Positions 33,441 through 46,672 of a stretch of 64,000 nucleotides of DNA are shown here, piece by piece. The notes beneath the pieces were generated by a model. That model saw only the letters and a program-made list of their open reading frames with translations. It ran no database searches and was not told the DNA's origin. Source of the stretch: Pyxicephalus adspersus. Taxonomy: Eukaryota > Chordata > Amphibia > Anura > Pyxicephalidae. The stretch spans positions 106,738,316 through 106,802,315 of the forward strand of contig NC_092859.1 in the NCBI RefSeq assembly GCF_032062135.1, written 5' to 3'. The translations under genes and the position numbers were made by a program. How positions within the stretch are numbered: position 1 is the first letter of the stretch; each line of letters begins with the position of its first letter.

Positions 33441-36400
33441 GAACTCATTGTTTGCTTATTCTTCACCTTACCTCTTGCTTTCCTAGTTTTTTGTTTCCTG
33501 TAATAGCTGTATGTTTTGTTTGACGTTTTCTGAGTTAGTAATTGAGACATTCATTGTTTTCCACCTGTTCTATTTACCCATGTTTATTTTTTTTTTCCAT
33601 TTGAAACCAATCAACTCTACGGTTTATATATATAGCAAGTAAAAATTTTAAAATGAAAATTTATATTGTAAGGACTCTTAGGTTTTATACACTAATCTTA
33701 ATTTATTTGTTTTAGGGTCATAGTATGGTTACATTCAGCCCACTGATCAGCAGTAACATAAAAAAGTTTAATAATACAAGAGAAGTCAGATTTGTACTGG
33801 GTAATAATGTGTTTGGAAAATACCATAATTAAGTTTAAAATCACATAATCACCACCATATATTAGTATGGGGCTTCTTATTTAGTGGTTGATATACACTA
33901 CACAGTAGAATGCATTGACTGTTGTGATAAACCTTTGTTTAATTGATTGGTTTAAACCACTTTTATGGGTGAGCATATTCTTTTACTGGGCAACCCAACT
34001 ATACTCTACAAAAACATATTATTGTATTGGTAAGTGGTTTAAACAAAAAGGTAGCAATTTCTCCAATTACTTTCCTTAGATACTTTTAAACAGTGTGGTC
34101 CACCAAAGCTATTACGTGGTCTGGTCAACAGTCTGGGTTTAGCTGACTTACTGTGGTATAGATCACCCAGAAGCCTAGTGATAACTAAGGTCAAACAAAT
34201 AAAAAAAAATGTACAGAAAAAAGTTTGTATTGCCTAATGTCTTTCTAAAAGGGTAATAATGTATCTTCTGATGTAAAATAAGCTTGTGGAGGTCAGGAGG
34301 GATTTATGTGGTCACATCAAACCACAGGTCGATTTTTGAAACTCCTTGGTGAGGTTTGCCCTTCTTTTTTTTTTTGTTTTTTTTTTTTTCAAAGAAAATA
34401 CATTGTATCCATTGAAAACATTTGCATATGTGTATGTTGGATAGATACTGTATATATTTGCCATTTGACACTTTAACAGCATACACATTTAAAGATGTAT
34501 TTCAATTAACATTTTTTTTATTTCAGTGCAATAAAAAAAAAAAAAAAAAAATGAAAAAATATCGAGTGATAAAACTACAATTTTACATTTAGTGACTGCA
34601 AGGGGCTTTTTTTTAAAGCAGTGAATAAAACATTTACTACAAAAATGACTGCAGGTGAATTTTTCACACATTTATTATATTATATATAATATTAAGTGAA
34701 TGTTTATTCACCATTGAATGTTTGGTGAGTGTCACAAATATTGCTTTAAAATTTATGCCTCATATGCCCAGTGAAAACTTTTTTATTGTGTATGGTGTAG
34801 GGGTTAATGTAGCCTCAGATTGCAGTATAGCTAAAACCACTGGCAGGTCTGTATTTGTAATGTGCTTGGATAGAGCCTAAAGAACACTAACCTGACACAT
34901 TGTACATAAAACCTGGTTCACTGGGCAACTAAAAATGTGTTATGCTATGGGGAAGGCCTAATGATGTCTTTAAGACTAATGTATGTTATGAACCAGAAAA
35001 TGTGTTGGGTCACCCATAATGGTAAAAAATGAATCTGATGGGAATCATACGGTATGATGATTTCACTATGTGGTTGTGTAGTATAAGGCATTTTTACAGA
35101 ATCACTGTTGCATCATGATTTTCCCATATTACAAGGCGTCAATGCTGGTATACACACTGCTAAACAAATTTGAAAGTAGAACACTGTATTGAAGCCAAAT
35201 GCTTTTCATCCTTCCATACTCAAAATAAATTAATTACTGAAGACATATTCCATGTTATAATTAACATCCTACTTTATATTAGGTACATAAAGGTTCTTGC
35301 TATTAAGGCATGTTCATACTAGCTGCATGGGGTTATGTTGCCCAAGGAAGTCCATTTGCAAGAACAGGGCAACTAGCTCTGATCAATTCGCTATGATGGT
35401 GTGCACTGTAAATACAGGACAGGTTGTATTTATATGTGCAGTAAAACCTAATATGTAATACAATGATATGTATGCACAGAAAAAATAAGGGCAACCCATT
35501 TTAAAAACCTATTGCAGGAGCATAGCACAGTGCAATTTAAAATGCATGCCAATGGATGTGCTTTATGCATAATTCTAGCACATGCACTATGGTGTGAAAA
35601 CATCTTTGCATTTTTTGGGACAGATTTTTTTCATCTTTAATTATAGTTTAGATGTATTACTGTGAACTCATTTTTAGAATAAAACTCATTGTTTTTAAGA
35701 TAAAACTTCAAGACAGATTGTTGTTGTCCTTTTTCATGCGAGGTGCTTTATATTTGCAGATTAATAAAAGTAACCTGCCAGGACAGAATGAGAACTCTGT
35801 ATTACTTGATAAGTTACTGAAATAGGACAAGCATATCAGGTATACCAACAACTCATCCACATATAAAATAATGAAAATAAAATAAAGAAGTGAGAATAAG
35901 AAACTTTTGTGTTTGTACTTTTTAAAATGAGCACACAATGGCTTGTACCAAAGTGCTTATCCATTGCTCATGTCCCTTTAAGTGCTGCTATTTTTGTCCA
36001 GCACCTTTATGGGAACAAGCAGAGTGGATGATCCTTCACTTCAGGGTCTTTTATTTAATTTGAGTAAAACAATAATTTATGGAATATCTCCTAGACTTAA
36101 AATGCTTTTATTTTAATAGGACCAATGATAAAAGGATCATTTTCAGGAAATCAAGAACATCCTAAGGCTTAGTATTATTTATGTATGTAATTAATTATAA
36201 TTAAATGAAGAAGAAAAACTAAAGATTGTTGCACAACATTGAGTAGTAATGCTAAATATGTTACTGATCAGTCTCGTTTTTTCTGTACTGGATGTATGCA
36301 CAATGCAGTACTGTTTTAATTTAAAGCACAGACTAAGGTCGCACAGAGTCCATTTTTTCACTTTTGCTATTTTTTATGTCCAATACTTTCTAAAGGAGTA

Positions 36401-37736
36401 ACAATATCAGCACAAGGTTTATATACCAATAGAGAGAAAGTGAAAACAATTGATACTTATTTTTGTAGAATTTCTTAACCTAAAATTTTTTTTTCATGCT
36501 CAGTAATTCATATCTTACTGAATATTTATTTGTAAATTCTGGTATATTGCACATTCAAGTATATTGCATAGAACATGTCATATTTATATAATTATATAAT
36601 TAAATAAAAAACTCAGTTGTATATATCCTGATGACATCAGTGAGTGCATCCTTGTTTTTACAGTAACAATGCTTTTGTTCTGTTATTTCCTCTCGTTCTT
36701 CCAACAAAATTATTTGCTGAGGAATAACTACAGAAAAAATAAATGGTCAAAATGCATTCCAAAGATATTTTTCACCCAATATCTGAGTTTGTTAAAGAGG
36801 CAAGTGCCACATACATTAAGATGTAGGCTAAACCTTACAATACATCAGCTAATATAGAAGAATATGGCAGCTTGACCAATGTTTCAGCTTGCCAGATCTA
36901 TGTTATCTGGACATGTAAATATTGCTTTTCAATAAATGAAACCTGTATTGGACATACACGCATAGGTAGATAAGGTTTCCATATATCTGCATCTACCATC
37001 CCAACAGGTTAACAGCCAATCATTGATATTATCTGGCTATTTATTTTATCAATTGAGATGTCTCTTTGGCTGTATGAATTGGATTTAGTAAATGTTCCCA
37101 AAACTAGAAAGAACCTAATCAGTACATATAAAAAATTGCCCCAATTTGACTATTATGATTGGTTGTAGTTATACTGTCTGGGAGAGGGGAGGGGAGCCAT
37201 ATTTTATGAATTCCACCCATAAACTGTAAAAACTGTGCAGGAAGAGCAGCAATTAGGGTTCAGACAGATTAATTCAAAGTATTCATTATATTCAATTAGT
37301 ATTAAAATGTATTACTGACAGCAAAATTATATGGGGCTGCTTGTATGCCAACTCAAAAGCCTAAATTAGCTATGCAAAATCTAGCAAAATGGGAACTAGC
37401 AAATCTGCCTAATAATTTTACAAATAATCATAAAATGAACTTTGTGGTGAGCCCCACTGAAGTCTATAGAAGACAAATGTAGTTATCTTCAAATGAAAAA
37501 TACAGTATCTCTCCTGGAATTGTCAGCTCTCTCTTAACAGGTTCAAAACACCCTGATAATATGGCTGCCGTAAGTCTGTTATTTTTTAGAAAAGGGGGCT
37601 GGATTACCCCTTACTTCAGTATTTTTGGCTTTTCAGACTCTGAGCTTCTGGCCACTGCATTCTAAGTTGTTCCTTTTTTCTGATGCAAGACATTGTCTGT
37701 GCCACCCAGGCAGAAAGTTCTTAGGTTGATTTTTTT
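33441..37736. other. Long non-coding stretch, nothing firm recognised
   Basis: AT-rich DNA with homopolymers (T runs near 34364-34390, an A run of about 18 near 34533). About 35308-35605 may be a decayed inverted-end element (left CATGTTCATACTAGC), but ends do not match well. No gene recognised. Confidence 0.4.
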
Positions 37737-37740
37737 TTAA

Positions 37741-38198
37741 AGAGGAACTATACTCAAAAACGAAAAAAAAAAACACACTTACCTTCAATCCCGCAGGGCA
37801 GTCCAATCACAGTCTGGCATCTGGTCGTGCGCCGAATCTGGCGCTTCGACCCCACCATCTTCCTCTTTTTTTCTGGTTTCTTCCTCCTATGTCACCCGAC
37901 CCAGGCATGAAATCGGGTGATGTAGGATGAAAAAACATTTTGCCGATCTCACTGTGCTGTGTGAGGTCGTCAAGATTTTCCCTTTGAACAAAAAGGCTCC
38001 TTCTGCGTATATCCGGGATGATTGGGCATGCGTAGAAGGAGCGCCCAAGAGCCTCCCGAGATGCCTGAAGTAGGTATTCCGGAAGGCTTTGCGCTTCCAT
38101 TCATTCTCGACCGCCTAAAAAAAAAATGAATTTTTACCCTACATAAAGGGGTTGTCTACTCTTTTATGTAAATTGAGAATTCTGAGTATAGGTACGCT
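37741..38198 (-). mobile_element. Family C-related MITE (C3), TTAA-flanked
   Basis: A 458-base element flanked by TTAA at 37737-37740 and 38199-38202. Left end AGAGGAACTATACTC and right end GAGTATAGGTACGCT form the terminal inverted repeat. The GC-rich interior (CACCATCTTCCTC..., GCATGCGTAGAAGG) matches the element at 55596-56146 in opposite orientation. The minus-strand frame of 97 codons inside it is not a known gene; it reflects the GC-rich interior. Confidence 0.8.
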
Positions 38199-38202
38199 TT
38201 AA

Positions 38203-39630
38203 TGTGATGATTACCTAAAGAGGGTTTAAAAAGGGAGGATAAACAAGAGATTTGAATATCGCACCTCCCACACACAGGGAGGTAAGCTTTAAAAACTGGA
38301 AAATTGTTAAAAAAAACGTAGACTCCAGTAAATCATTCTCTATATCTCCAAAGTAAACCTTTACTAAATTCTTGGACACTTTAGAATCATGTACTTGACA
38401 AGTTTTGACCTCTAAAAAAGAAGATCACGATGTACTGTCAGCATTTCCCTTTGATATTTTTGTTTAGCAAAATTAAAAGCATACAGCTACTGAAAACTTT
38501 AAAAAGTACAAGGCTACAGAAAACGGGTGACATAACTTGGTGGATAACCAAGTAATAACCTGAATGATTTGCTTTCAGGTTTCCCTTTACAAGTATTATT
38601 CCCAAATGATCAGTGAATCTTTTTTGCTTTAGGACCACAGATAATCAATTGCCATGGGATTATTAGCCAGGATAATAAATCATACCATGGTCTAGCAGAA
38701 GATCTTAAGATGTCAAAACTGTCAGAATTCAGAAGATGATCCCTGAACATTTAAAGTCAGACATTACAGGAAACAGATTTTATTTACACTCCTTAGTATG
38801 GCAATCAAGTAAAAGTCAGCTTTTCTATATAGTTAAGTAACATTTTAGTTTAACACAATTTTCCTACCCTACAATTGTCAGTATCTGTCATCACATAATC
38901 TGATCTCTTTTGAAAATAACTATAATGAAAAACTGCAAAGTGATCCGGAGCACACAGCACAATGTTATACATCACATGGCTTAAACATACTGCACAAAAT
39001 ACATACACACATATATATTTGCCGTACAGCATGGAAGGCATTTATATTGGGATGTATGACTGTAGTTAGAACATGTTTTCTTGTTCATTTTGTTCAGAAC
39101 ATGGAATAAAAAGTCTGCACATTTGTGCACACACAGCAAGTTTAATATGATTTAAAACAGTACAGTAAATTCCAGGAGATGAAGTTCTGCTGACAGTTCT
39201 TCTTATCCCTTCAGTTATTTAATAAATGCCATTCTCCTTATTAATGCTTCATCAGTCTTAAAAAAAGTGAAAATCAGCAAATTAATAAAACCATGTTTGG
39301 CTGTTATAGACACCTCTGCTTTACTGCTGGCAAAATGGCTAAGCGGTGTTTTACTAAACTGTAAAAATAGCAGTTCAAATTTTGGTCTGTTTTGTGTCAT
39401 TGTGTACTTATCTAGACTTTCTTAAAGAAAAGAAGAATATGGAGGTACCTGTATATGAAAATGCATTTTTCATATTTATCTCCAGTTTCAAAGCTGTGAC
39501 TTGGAGGAAAAAATGGTCATTTCCAAAAAATGCTACAAAATAAATATATGTAGCACTCATTCCCGTAGAAGCATCTGGTGTGGGTTCTATGCAGTGATGA
39601 AAAGACAAATCAGGTTCAATCTCTTTTTGG
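38203..39630. other. Non-coding DNA, nothing recognised
   Basis: AT-rich DNA without recognisable genes or repeats. Confidence 0.45.
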
Positions 39631-39634
39631 GGTC

Positions 39635-40430
39635 TACAGGTTTATTGAATAAATGTAAAGTAAAAGAAAGAAGAATATAGTGTTGCAGGATGCCCAAGAC
39701 TTGGAAAATCTCATGTTTGGAGAGGTAGAGGCTCCTCTTCTTTATTCCTGGGGCCTAAATCTCTTTGTGCCTTCTTTCTTCACATTAAGGAAGGCTCGCA
39801 GCAAAGAATAGAAAAGATAAGAGTAGGATCTACATGACAGAGTGCGAGGAAGAGACCAAGGTGGGAAGGGTTAAAGAGAAGAAGGGGTCAAGGAAGGGTC
39901 AGTTTGGGATTGGTTGGAGTGGGGTGGAAGGAGAAAAAGTTTCTGTCCACCCATCCCTAAAAGTACGGGTGGGAGGAAAGGGGAACGTTTGAGGGCTTGG
40001 AAGGTAAGGGTCGTGGTTGGTCATTTTTGGAATAGGGGAACTAATTTTGGTGTGGTGCCTTAAATATTTACCAGTTGCGGTCCTAGATGGGGTGCTGGGT
40101 GGCTAGGGGTCATTGGGTATGATGGTTTTCAATTTAAAATCTGGTTTAGTGCAGGCTTGTTGTGTTTAGTTTGGAAGGGGGATGTTGTTTGTTTACAAAG
40201 AAGGAAGTACTGGGTATAGGTATAATTTGGGGTTAAATTGTTGAATTATTTATGTTATATTTAATGTTTATATGATTGTAAAAGTTTATAAAAATTTATG
40301 TTATGTTATTTTTTAAATGGTTATATAAAAAGATGTTCTTTTAAATAAACAGCTGCCTGCCAGCCATTTTAAGTCCAGTCATGTGTCTGTGTGTTTTCGA
40401 ATAAGAAGGGGAAGGCAGGGGCTGGTAAGC
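39635..40430 (+). repeat. Purine-rich block, possible retroelement (LTR-like) remnant
   Basis: About 39830-40030 is strongly purine-biased on the plus strand (GGAAGGG, AAGAAGGGG, GGGTGGAAGG words). It then becomes AT-rich and ends with AAATAAACAGCTGCC (about 40345) followed by GTGTCTGTGTGTTTTCG, an arrangement like a polyadenylation signal near the end of a long terminal repeat. No second copy, primer-binding site or coding part is visible, so the assignment is tentative. Confidence 0.3.
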
Positions 40431-40509
40431 AGTGTCAAAGTAAAAGGCGGTAAGTCTGAGCTACCCTGGTCATGTAAATTTAGCTGCCCAGACTTCAGTG
40501 TTCAGAGTA

Positions 40510-40690
40510 ACACAACAGTGGCTCTGGCCTTAGCAGCGCTAGGTCCCAGATTCGAGTCTTAGCCCGCACACTATCTGCATGGAGTTTGCAGGTTCTCGGG
40601 TGTTTGTATGAGTCTCTTCTGGGTACTCCAGTTTCCTCCCGCATTACAAAAACATGCAATTAGGGTAATTAAATGTGATAATAAAATGAT
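40510..40690 (+). mobile_element. tRNA-derived SINE, 5' two thirds
   Basis: The head shows GCAGCGCTAGGTCCCAGATT and a good B-box GATTCGAGTC, then CTATCTGCATGGAGTTTGCA and TTTCCTCCCGCATTACAAAA. The 3' third with the TATAAAT tail is missing or too decayed. Confidence 0.75.
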
Positions 40691-40920
40691 GCTGTTACTA
40701 AAAGGTTTAGATTTGCTTTAAGCAGGGTCCTGAATTACTTGCTCAATGATCTAAGGACTGTTTTTTTCTTTTAGTGAATACTGACATTGTGCATTTTGCC
40801 AGTCAAAATACAAGTTTACTTTTATTGAATTTGTAATGTATATAATAGTCCACATAGAAATAAAGACATTTTCACTAGAACGTTTGTATGCCATGGGGCA
40901 GGGCCATGCAGTCAAGCTAA

Positions 40921-41205
40921 AGCTGCATGCACATGTAAAATTTGCTGTTAGAAACAATCTTTCATGATCACTTCCAGTGACAGGTGACCAAACACGTTCT
41001 GTGCACACAGCACCCGTTTTGTTCTATGGAGAGGGGAGAGAAGCGGACGAGAAAATGGCACCCCACTGTGCTCTCCTCCCTTGACATGTATAGTGGTCGT
41101 TGACGGTTCCATCTTGATGAATCCATAAAGGCTGTTGGGCTACCACTGTACAAATGCCAGATTCTCATCTCATACTCATAATTGTCTAATATGTATGGAT
41201 AGTCC
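40921..41205 (-). mobile_element. Family B MITE, old inverted copy (B5)
   Basis: It follows TAA (40918-40920). It starts AGCTGCATGCACATG and contains TATGGAGAGGGGAGAG and GCCAGATTCTCATCT, the reverse of the family B interior and left block. The far end is decayed near 41205. Divergence from B1 and B2 is clearly higher than between those two, so it is an older insertion. Confidence 0.65.
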
Positions 41206-41425
41206 AACTGGAATGAAAAATAATTATCACAGCAGGCTGTATTTAAATTGTTTACTAAAGAGGTGATGGAATTAATTTTCTATAGTGATAACGTAGGTGC
41301 ATTTTCAAACGGAATTTTCCTGTACTTTAATAAATGAGGTGAAGGTAAGTAAAGTTTACTTTCCAAAAATTACCCAATTATACACAAGGAAAATGTATGA
41401 AAAATCAGGATTTTTACTGACAGAG

Positions 41426-41629
41426 GGCCTGATTTATTAAAGTTTTCCAAGTCTGGAGAAGACTTTCATTAGTGAACTTGGGTAATCCATCAAACCTACA
41501 ATGGATCTGGTACAGGATTGAAAATATTTGCTAACAAATAACTTTTAAGAAATCCATTCCAGGTTTGCTGGATCACCCAGGTTCTCTGACGAAAGAGCAC
41601 TGTCTTGAGGAGCTTTAATAAATCAGGCC
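41426..41629 (+). mobile_element. Family E MITE (E1)
   Basis: A 204-base element with inverted ends GGCCTGATTTATTAAAG and CTTTAATAAATCAGGCC. The interior includes AGAAATCCATTCCAGGTTTG and CTGGATCACCCAGG. A related copy in opposite orientation lies at 46673-46838. Target duplications are not clear. No coding potential. Confidence 0.78.
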
Positions 41630-43180
41630 TATAGGAGTAAGTTAATGATGTGAACACAATTTCACCTCATTCATTCTGCAAACAATACACTACTGGGTAA
41701 ACAGCCTATATTTATTGACAGTTTTCAACAAATATTGGAAGAGAATAACACAATTCTTAAAAAAAAAAAAAAAAAGCCTAAATCTTGCTGGTGTTTTAAA
41801 CCACTGACCTTTATGACAGTGTTGTAAGCTTACGACTGTAGGTGCAGTGATATATACAATGCCAGGTCAACTATCCAACATTAGACTTACAAATCAATGT
41901 AAAAATTGTCAAATATGTGTGGGTTGTTCTTTAACCATTGCCACATGTCAGTCCTGCCTATTGAAATGAGCAACTTGCCTAGCTTAATCTAGGAATTTAC
42001 TGCAAATGAATCACAATGTGGTGTATATGAAATGAAGATCAGCCAACATTTCTTATGTTTGCCAGCAAGAAAATATGTTTCCTATTTACAAGGATTCTTT
42101 TAATTTATAACATACCAGAAATGTTCCAACCTTCATATCTCAGTATGAAGTGTGGAGCTGTCTTTGCAGGTGCAGACTGCAAGATTGTATCATTTGTCAC
42201 TGTTCAAAAGGTTCAAGAATAATATTTACTGATTTCTTGTACATGGCACTGGTCCTGGATTTAATGTTTTGAATAATCCCTGAATATTAATATCTTTTAT
42301 AAAAGATATCAGTTGTGACATACATGTGTAAAATTGTTTTGGCAAAATGTTATTACAGATTTGTTCATTTTTTTACCCTGGAAAATAAATGATAAAAGGA
42401 AACAGTCATATGGATGTTTTAAAGTCAAGATTTGTGTTCTCTTGTTGTATTTGGAATCTATAGTTCCAAAGGTATTGGCACATTTTCTTAGTTTATATTA
42501 AAATAATTTAGATAGGAGATAGAAGAGTATTTCCAGAGTTCAACGTGTTTCCTACATTTTCTCTAAAATAAAGCTTGTGTTCCTGGCTGATTGGAGTGAT
42601 TACAGGGGAACACTGGTGCTAGTGACTCACAGATTGTGGTTGGAATATAAGTACAGAAATTATTCTTTTCCGTAGCTATTTTAGAGCTCTTTCAAAAGGA
42701 AAACATTTTTTAAACGTGGGTTGCCCTGGAATATATTTTGGAACAGAGAGGTAAAAGAAACATGGAAATTTAAGTTTTAATGAAAGGGAAACACAAGGGG
42801 CAGCATTTGTCTGGGACTTGAAAATAAACGGAACATAAATTGCTATATCTTGAAACACGTAAAGTACTCTAATCTTATAAAATATATATATTCATATATG
42901 TATATTCAAAGTATCAGAAAAAAAGAGACAAAAAACAAACAATAAACATATATACTGTTTGGAGGGTCACCTAATATACAAATATTCTATATGGTTAAAT
43001 CGGTATGCGGACACCAAGTCGAAGTGTTTCCACTAAGGGGTTCTGTTAATGCATTTTACCTAACCATGAGCTTTCAAACATGTGGCAATAGTTTAAAAAG
43101 ACCATATTCTTTAACAGCATGACTGGCCCTTTGCAGAAAGGTTTCAAATGTTCCTCTTGCTTTAAATGCCTATGTCTAAA
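41630..43180. other. Non-coding DNA, one 20-bp palindrome
   Basis: AT-rich. It holds an A run at about 41759-41775 and a perfect 20-base palindrome at 42290-42309 (ATATCTTTTATAAAAGATAT). No gene recognised. Confidence 0.45.
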
Positions 43181-43369
43181 GACCCCCAAACTAGCCCAGA
43201 ACTTTTCTCCTATCTACATCTGCTTTAATGTCTTCTACTCCTATAATAACTACTGTATGTCCTTTACCTGTTGCCTGTTGGTCCTCCCACAATGCACTGT
43301 CCTTTGGCATGTTCTCTTCTATACTCTAAATGTGCTAAAGGATGCTAAAGGACAATAATTATCCTCACT

Positions 43370-43925
43370 CAGCTTTTAGCATCATGCCTATGCCAATGAA
43401 ACCTAAATATATCTCTCAGCTCCAAACCTCCTACCCTATTATCTTTTGTCCACAACTATCTACTTGCTGTTTCCTTAGGCATGTCATACCATTTTCTCAA
43501 AAGTAATATAACCAAAACAGAACTTATCCTTCCACCATCTTCAAACTATTCTATGCCAGTAGTCACTTTGTCAAAATTGATGACACTCCATTAACTCAAA
43601 CTCCTAAAGCCTGCTGTCTGGAGTTAAGATTTGATCTTCTGCTTTACCTAAAAATATATTCAGAATCCAACCACTCCCTATATAAAAAGTTATGAAATTG
43701 TTTTTGGACACCCTTATTATATTCTGTTTTCTTCTATACCATCCCGACAACTGCAACATCTCTATCTGTGGTAACCAAGCAATACACTGGCTCCTCTCCA
43801 TTTTCTACTGTATATTTTCACTAATTTCATCCATCTCTCCTTCTGCCCCTTCTTGCAAATCTCTCCATTGGCTACTAATTATCCTCAGAATCCAGTTCAA
43901 ACCCATGTTTGTCAAGCTCTGAGCT
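43370..43925 (+). pseudogene. L2/CR1-like LINE reverse transcriptase fragment, decayed
   Basis: About 43384-43420 translates as HAYANET*IYLS, a mutated form of the catalytic YADDTQ-YLS motif of reverse transcriptase; both Asp are lost and a stop is present. Downstream, TKTELIL (about 43515), a DNCN motif equivalent to the usual DYCN (about 43744) and SLHWLLIILRIQFKP (about 43864-43908) match the C-terminal order seen in L2/CR1 elements. Several stops and frame changes intervene. Sequence upstream (43140-43370) may be part of the same copy but has no motif. It is an old, dead fragment. Confidence 0.7.
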
Positions 43926-44121
43926 TTAAAAGGACACCCTCAAAATGCACCCCTTAAGACAAGTATACAGTCTGTCAGTATCCCCTTTCATACACATACT
44001 TTCTAAACCCATTGTAAAAGGACTTACCTATTGTAAAAAGCTAGATTGCATGCCTTTGACTACCCTTGAAAAGTTGATGGAAAATTGTGTGTCATTATAG
44101 AATAAGTTCTTCCAAAACTAA

Positions 44122-44542
44122 AGCTAGGTACACACTTTCAATAATTATGGTTAGAAAATAAATGATTACGACCGGTCAACGATTATGTTTGAACGATCGT
44201 ATTATGCACAATTTTATACATGCTGTAACGATACGATCGTTTAAATATAAGATAACAATAGTGTACACACGTTCGATTCGTTAGATTCGATCATTCAAAC
44301 GATGCGGGAAGTGACATGTAAAGGAGAAAGTGTATTTCAGAATCATGCACGATCACTGAACGATACACACGCTAGATAGTGAACGATTGTTGGACAATCA
44401 GATCCGCAGTGGCGTTCGTTCATTTCCAACGACAATCCTTGTTCGTCAGCGTTGTTGGTCACCATTTTTGTGAACGATTTTCGGCCGATCGGTCGCTCGT
44501 CATTCATTTCCAACGATAATTATTGGAAGTGTGTACGCAGGT
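44122..44542 (+). mobile_element. Family A MITE, complete diverged copy (A5)
   Basis: A 421-base element flanked by TAA on both sides (44119-44121 and 44543-44545). The ends are AGCTAGGTACACACTTTC and GGAAGTGTGTACGCAGGT. The inside keeps CGATCG and CGTTCG words but many are changed to TG or CA forms, consistent with CpG decay. It is older than A1 and A2. Confidence 0.87.
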
Positions 44543-45247
44543 TAAGAATTTGATACTTGGTAGTTACTGTTGTTTTATACTCTTTTATTATAAACATGTT
44601 CCTTAACACATTCTTTGCACTACCTACAAACTTTCAACAGCTTCATTCAAAATGTCTTCCAATATTTACAAAAGACAGGGACTGCAAAAACAACTAGAGG
44701 TTGCATAAGCGTTTGACAGCTTTACATATTGCATTAGTTACATATTGCATATTACATATGATCATTAGTCAGATAACTTAAGTAAAGAGACTTTAGATAT
44801 GTTTTAAATTCACTTCACCATTTAAAGGTCCAGTCTTCTTCACAGTCTTGGATGAATTAGGTGAAAAGCTGCAATCTGAAGTGTAGGTGATAGTTGTTGC
44901 GGAGGCTTTTTAATGGATATTTGTCTTCTTAAATGTTAACACATGGAATCAACTTTGCTTGTGAAGTAGGGCCCTAAAGGTGTACAAAAATGGAATTATT
45001 ATAAATGCTTCAAAAGAGAAGACAAAAATCTGATTACATTTCTTTTAAAATGAAGTTTAACACCATAGTCTGTAAAAGTGAGATAAAAAACAGAGTAAAA
45101 AAATGATAATGAAATTAGATAAATGGCCGGATTTTCTATGTGCAGGCCTGATTTACAATAGAAAGACCAAAAATAAAAACACTGTGAAGATCACTAATGC
45201 ACACAACCCTGTAATATGTGTTTAGAAAATGCCCTAAAATATGATAT

Positions 45248-45500
45248 TAATATATTTATAGTGATGTCAAAAATTGTCTCTCAAAGGAGCTTGCAAATAA
45301 ATGTCTGCAACATAGTCTAAAACCAGTTTTCATGGGATGCCAATGAACCAGCAGTTTGTTTTTGGAGGGTGTAAGAAAACCCATGCAAACACGGGGAATA
45401 CAGGGGGAATATGCAAAATCCATGCTTATACTTTCCTGGCATTGAAACAGCTAGTGCTGCATGGTGAAAGTGCCATCCACTGAGCCACTACATCACCCAA
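45248..45500 (-). mobile_element. tRNA-derived SINE, nearly full, inverted
   Basis: Read on the minus strand, the order matches the copy at 8507-8790: a GGCTCAGTGGAT head near 45486, then GCATGGATTTTGCATA, CCATGCAAACACGG reversed, and a 3' end with GACATCACTATAAATATA at about 45255-45275. The copy is moderately decayed. Confidence 0.72.
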
Positions 45501-45534
45501 GACACCATGCAAAGCAGCAGCTCCGAAGAATCCA

Positions 45535-45535
<1 letters not shown>

Positions 45536-45571
<36 letters not shown>

Positions 45572-45635
45572 AAACAGGATTTATATAGCGCCAACATATT
45601 ACACAGCACTTTACATTAAATAGGGGTTGCATATC
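45536..45635 (-). mobile_element. SINE-type 3' tail with (TTA)n microsatellite
   Basis: A pure (TTA)n tract (45536-45569) adjoins AATAAACAGGATTTATATAGC, then GCCAACATATTACACAGC and ACATTAAATAGGGG. This is the reverse of a common amphibian repeat end (GCGCTATATAAATCCTGTTT). It lies only 36 bases from the SINE at 45248-45500 but is a separate copy. Confidence 0.65.
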
Positions 45636-45639
45636 CTTT

Positions 45640-46670
45640 GCTCTTGGCATCATTGCTGTTCTTTTGCCATTCAGTTACTCCATTCAAGTACATCCGTTGA
45701 TATCAGCTGGCATGGGTTTTGGCACTAAAGCATCTGTATAGAATATGTATAGTAATCTGTGTAGAAAATCTCCACACAATATATTCATTTGTATTTACTT
45801 ATATTATCCAATGCTGTAAAAAACTATTTTCTTCCTACATATTTTATTCACACATTCTTGGTTAATAAAGTAAACATTTACACCCTTAATTGTGTGGAGA
45901 GTCGCAATTACTTTAAAAAATCAGCATAATTGTGTGAGAATAATGAACATTGAAAGGATGCTTTGGTTGACTGGGTTTGGGAGCAGGTCTATGCGAAAGC
46001 ATATACCCATTTTAGTTTAAAGTAAATATTTACTTGCCAGATGTCATTTTTTAGTGAATACAGTGAAGATTTATTCACTATGAATGGCCAATCAAGTGCA
46101 GGAAATTGGGATAAACAGGCGTTTGCCATGCACATAATTGGATGATGGAAGTGATCATATGTTCACTTTATTCAAGTGAACATTTAGTTTCTAAAAAAAT
46201 ATTGCTATGTCATTAACCTATACGTCAGCTCAGTCAATGGGGAAAATGTAAATCTTTTTTCCCCAGTTGTTGAATGTTTTGCAAATTTTTAGCTACAGTA
46301 TATATGAAAGGCAGAAAAATGAATGGGCACATTTTTCAGAAGTAAAAAAACAAAATAGTAAAAAAATAATAAATATTTACAGCCTGGCAAATCAGACAAC
46401 GTGATGGTAATCTAATTTGATGAAAACTTTTATGTAGGAATCTTTTCCTTCTATTTGTGTTGTACATCAGAACTGTTTACCTGAGCAGGACCCCACTGCA
46501 TTCCTGCACTACTTTTTTAAGTATTATTAGCGGGAAAGTTTGTACATTTTAAAATAGGAAAGGGTGCTAATGCAAAAAAAAAAAGGGTGAAAAAAAAAGC
46601 TTTAGAAAAGATATTTGTAACATTTTTGTTATCACTGAATGATATCCGAATGAATTTCAACCAAAATTCA
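45640..46670. other. Non-coding DNA, nothing recognised
   Basis: AT-rich; no gene or repeat family recognised. Confidence 0.45.
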
Positions 46671-46672
46671 TT

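Noticed and set aside
37807..38100. 97-codon minus-strand frame with Arg-rich end
   Set aside because: It lies wholly inside a TTAA-flanked MITE and is not preserved in the related copy at 55.6 kb.
45536..45569. Regular 3-base periodicity as a possible CRISPR-like or coding signal
   Set aside because: It is a plain TTA microsatellite at a SINE tail.
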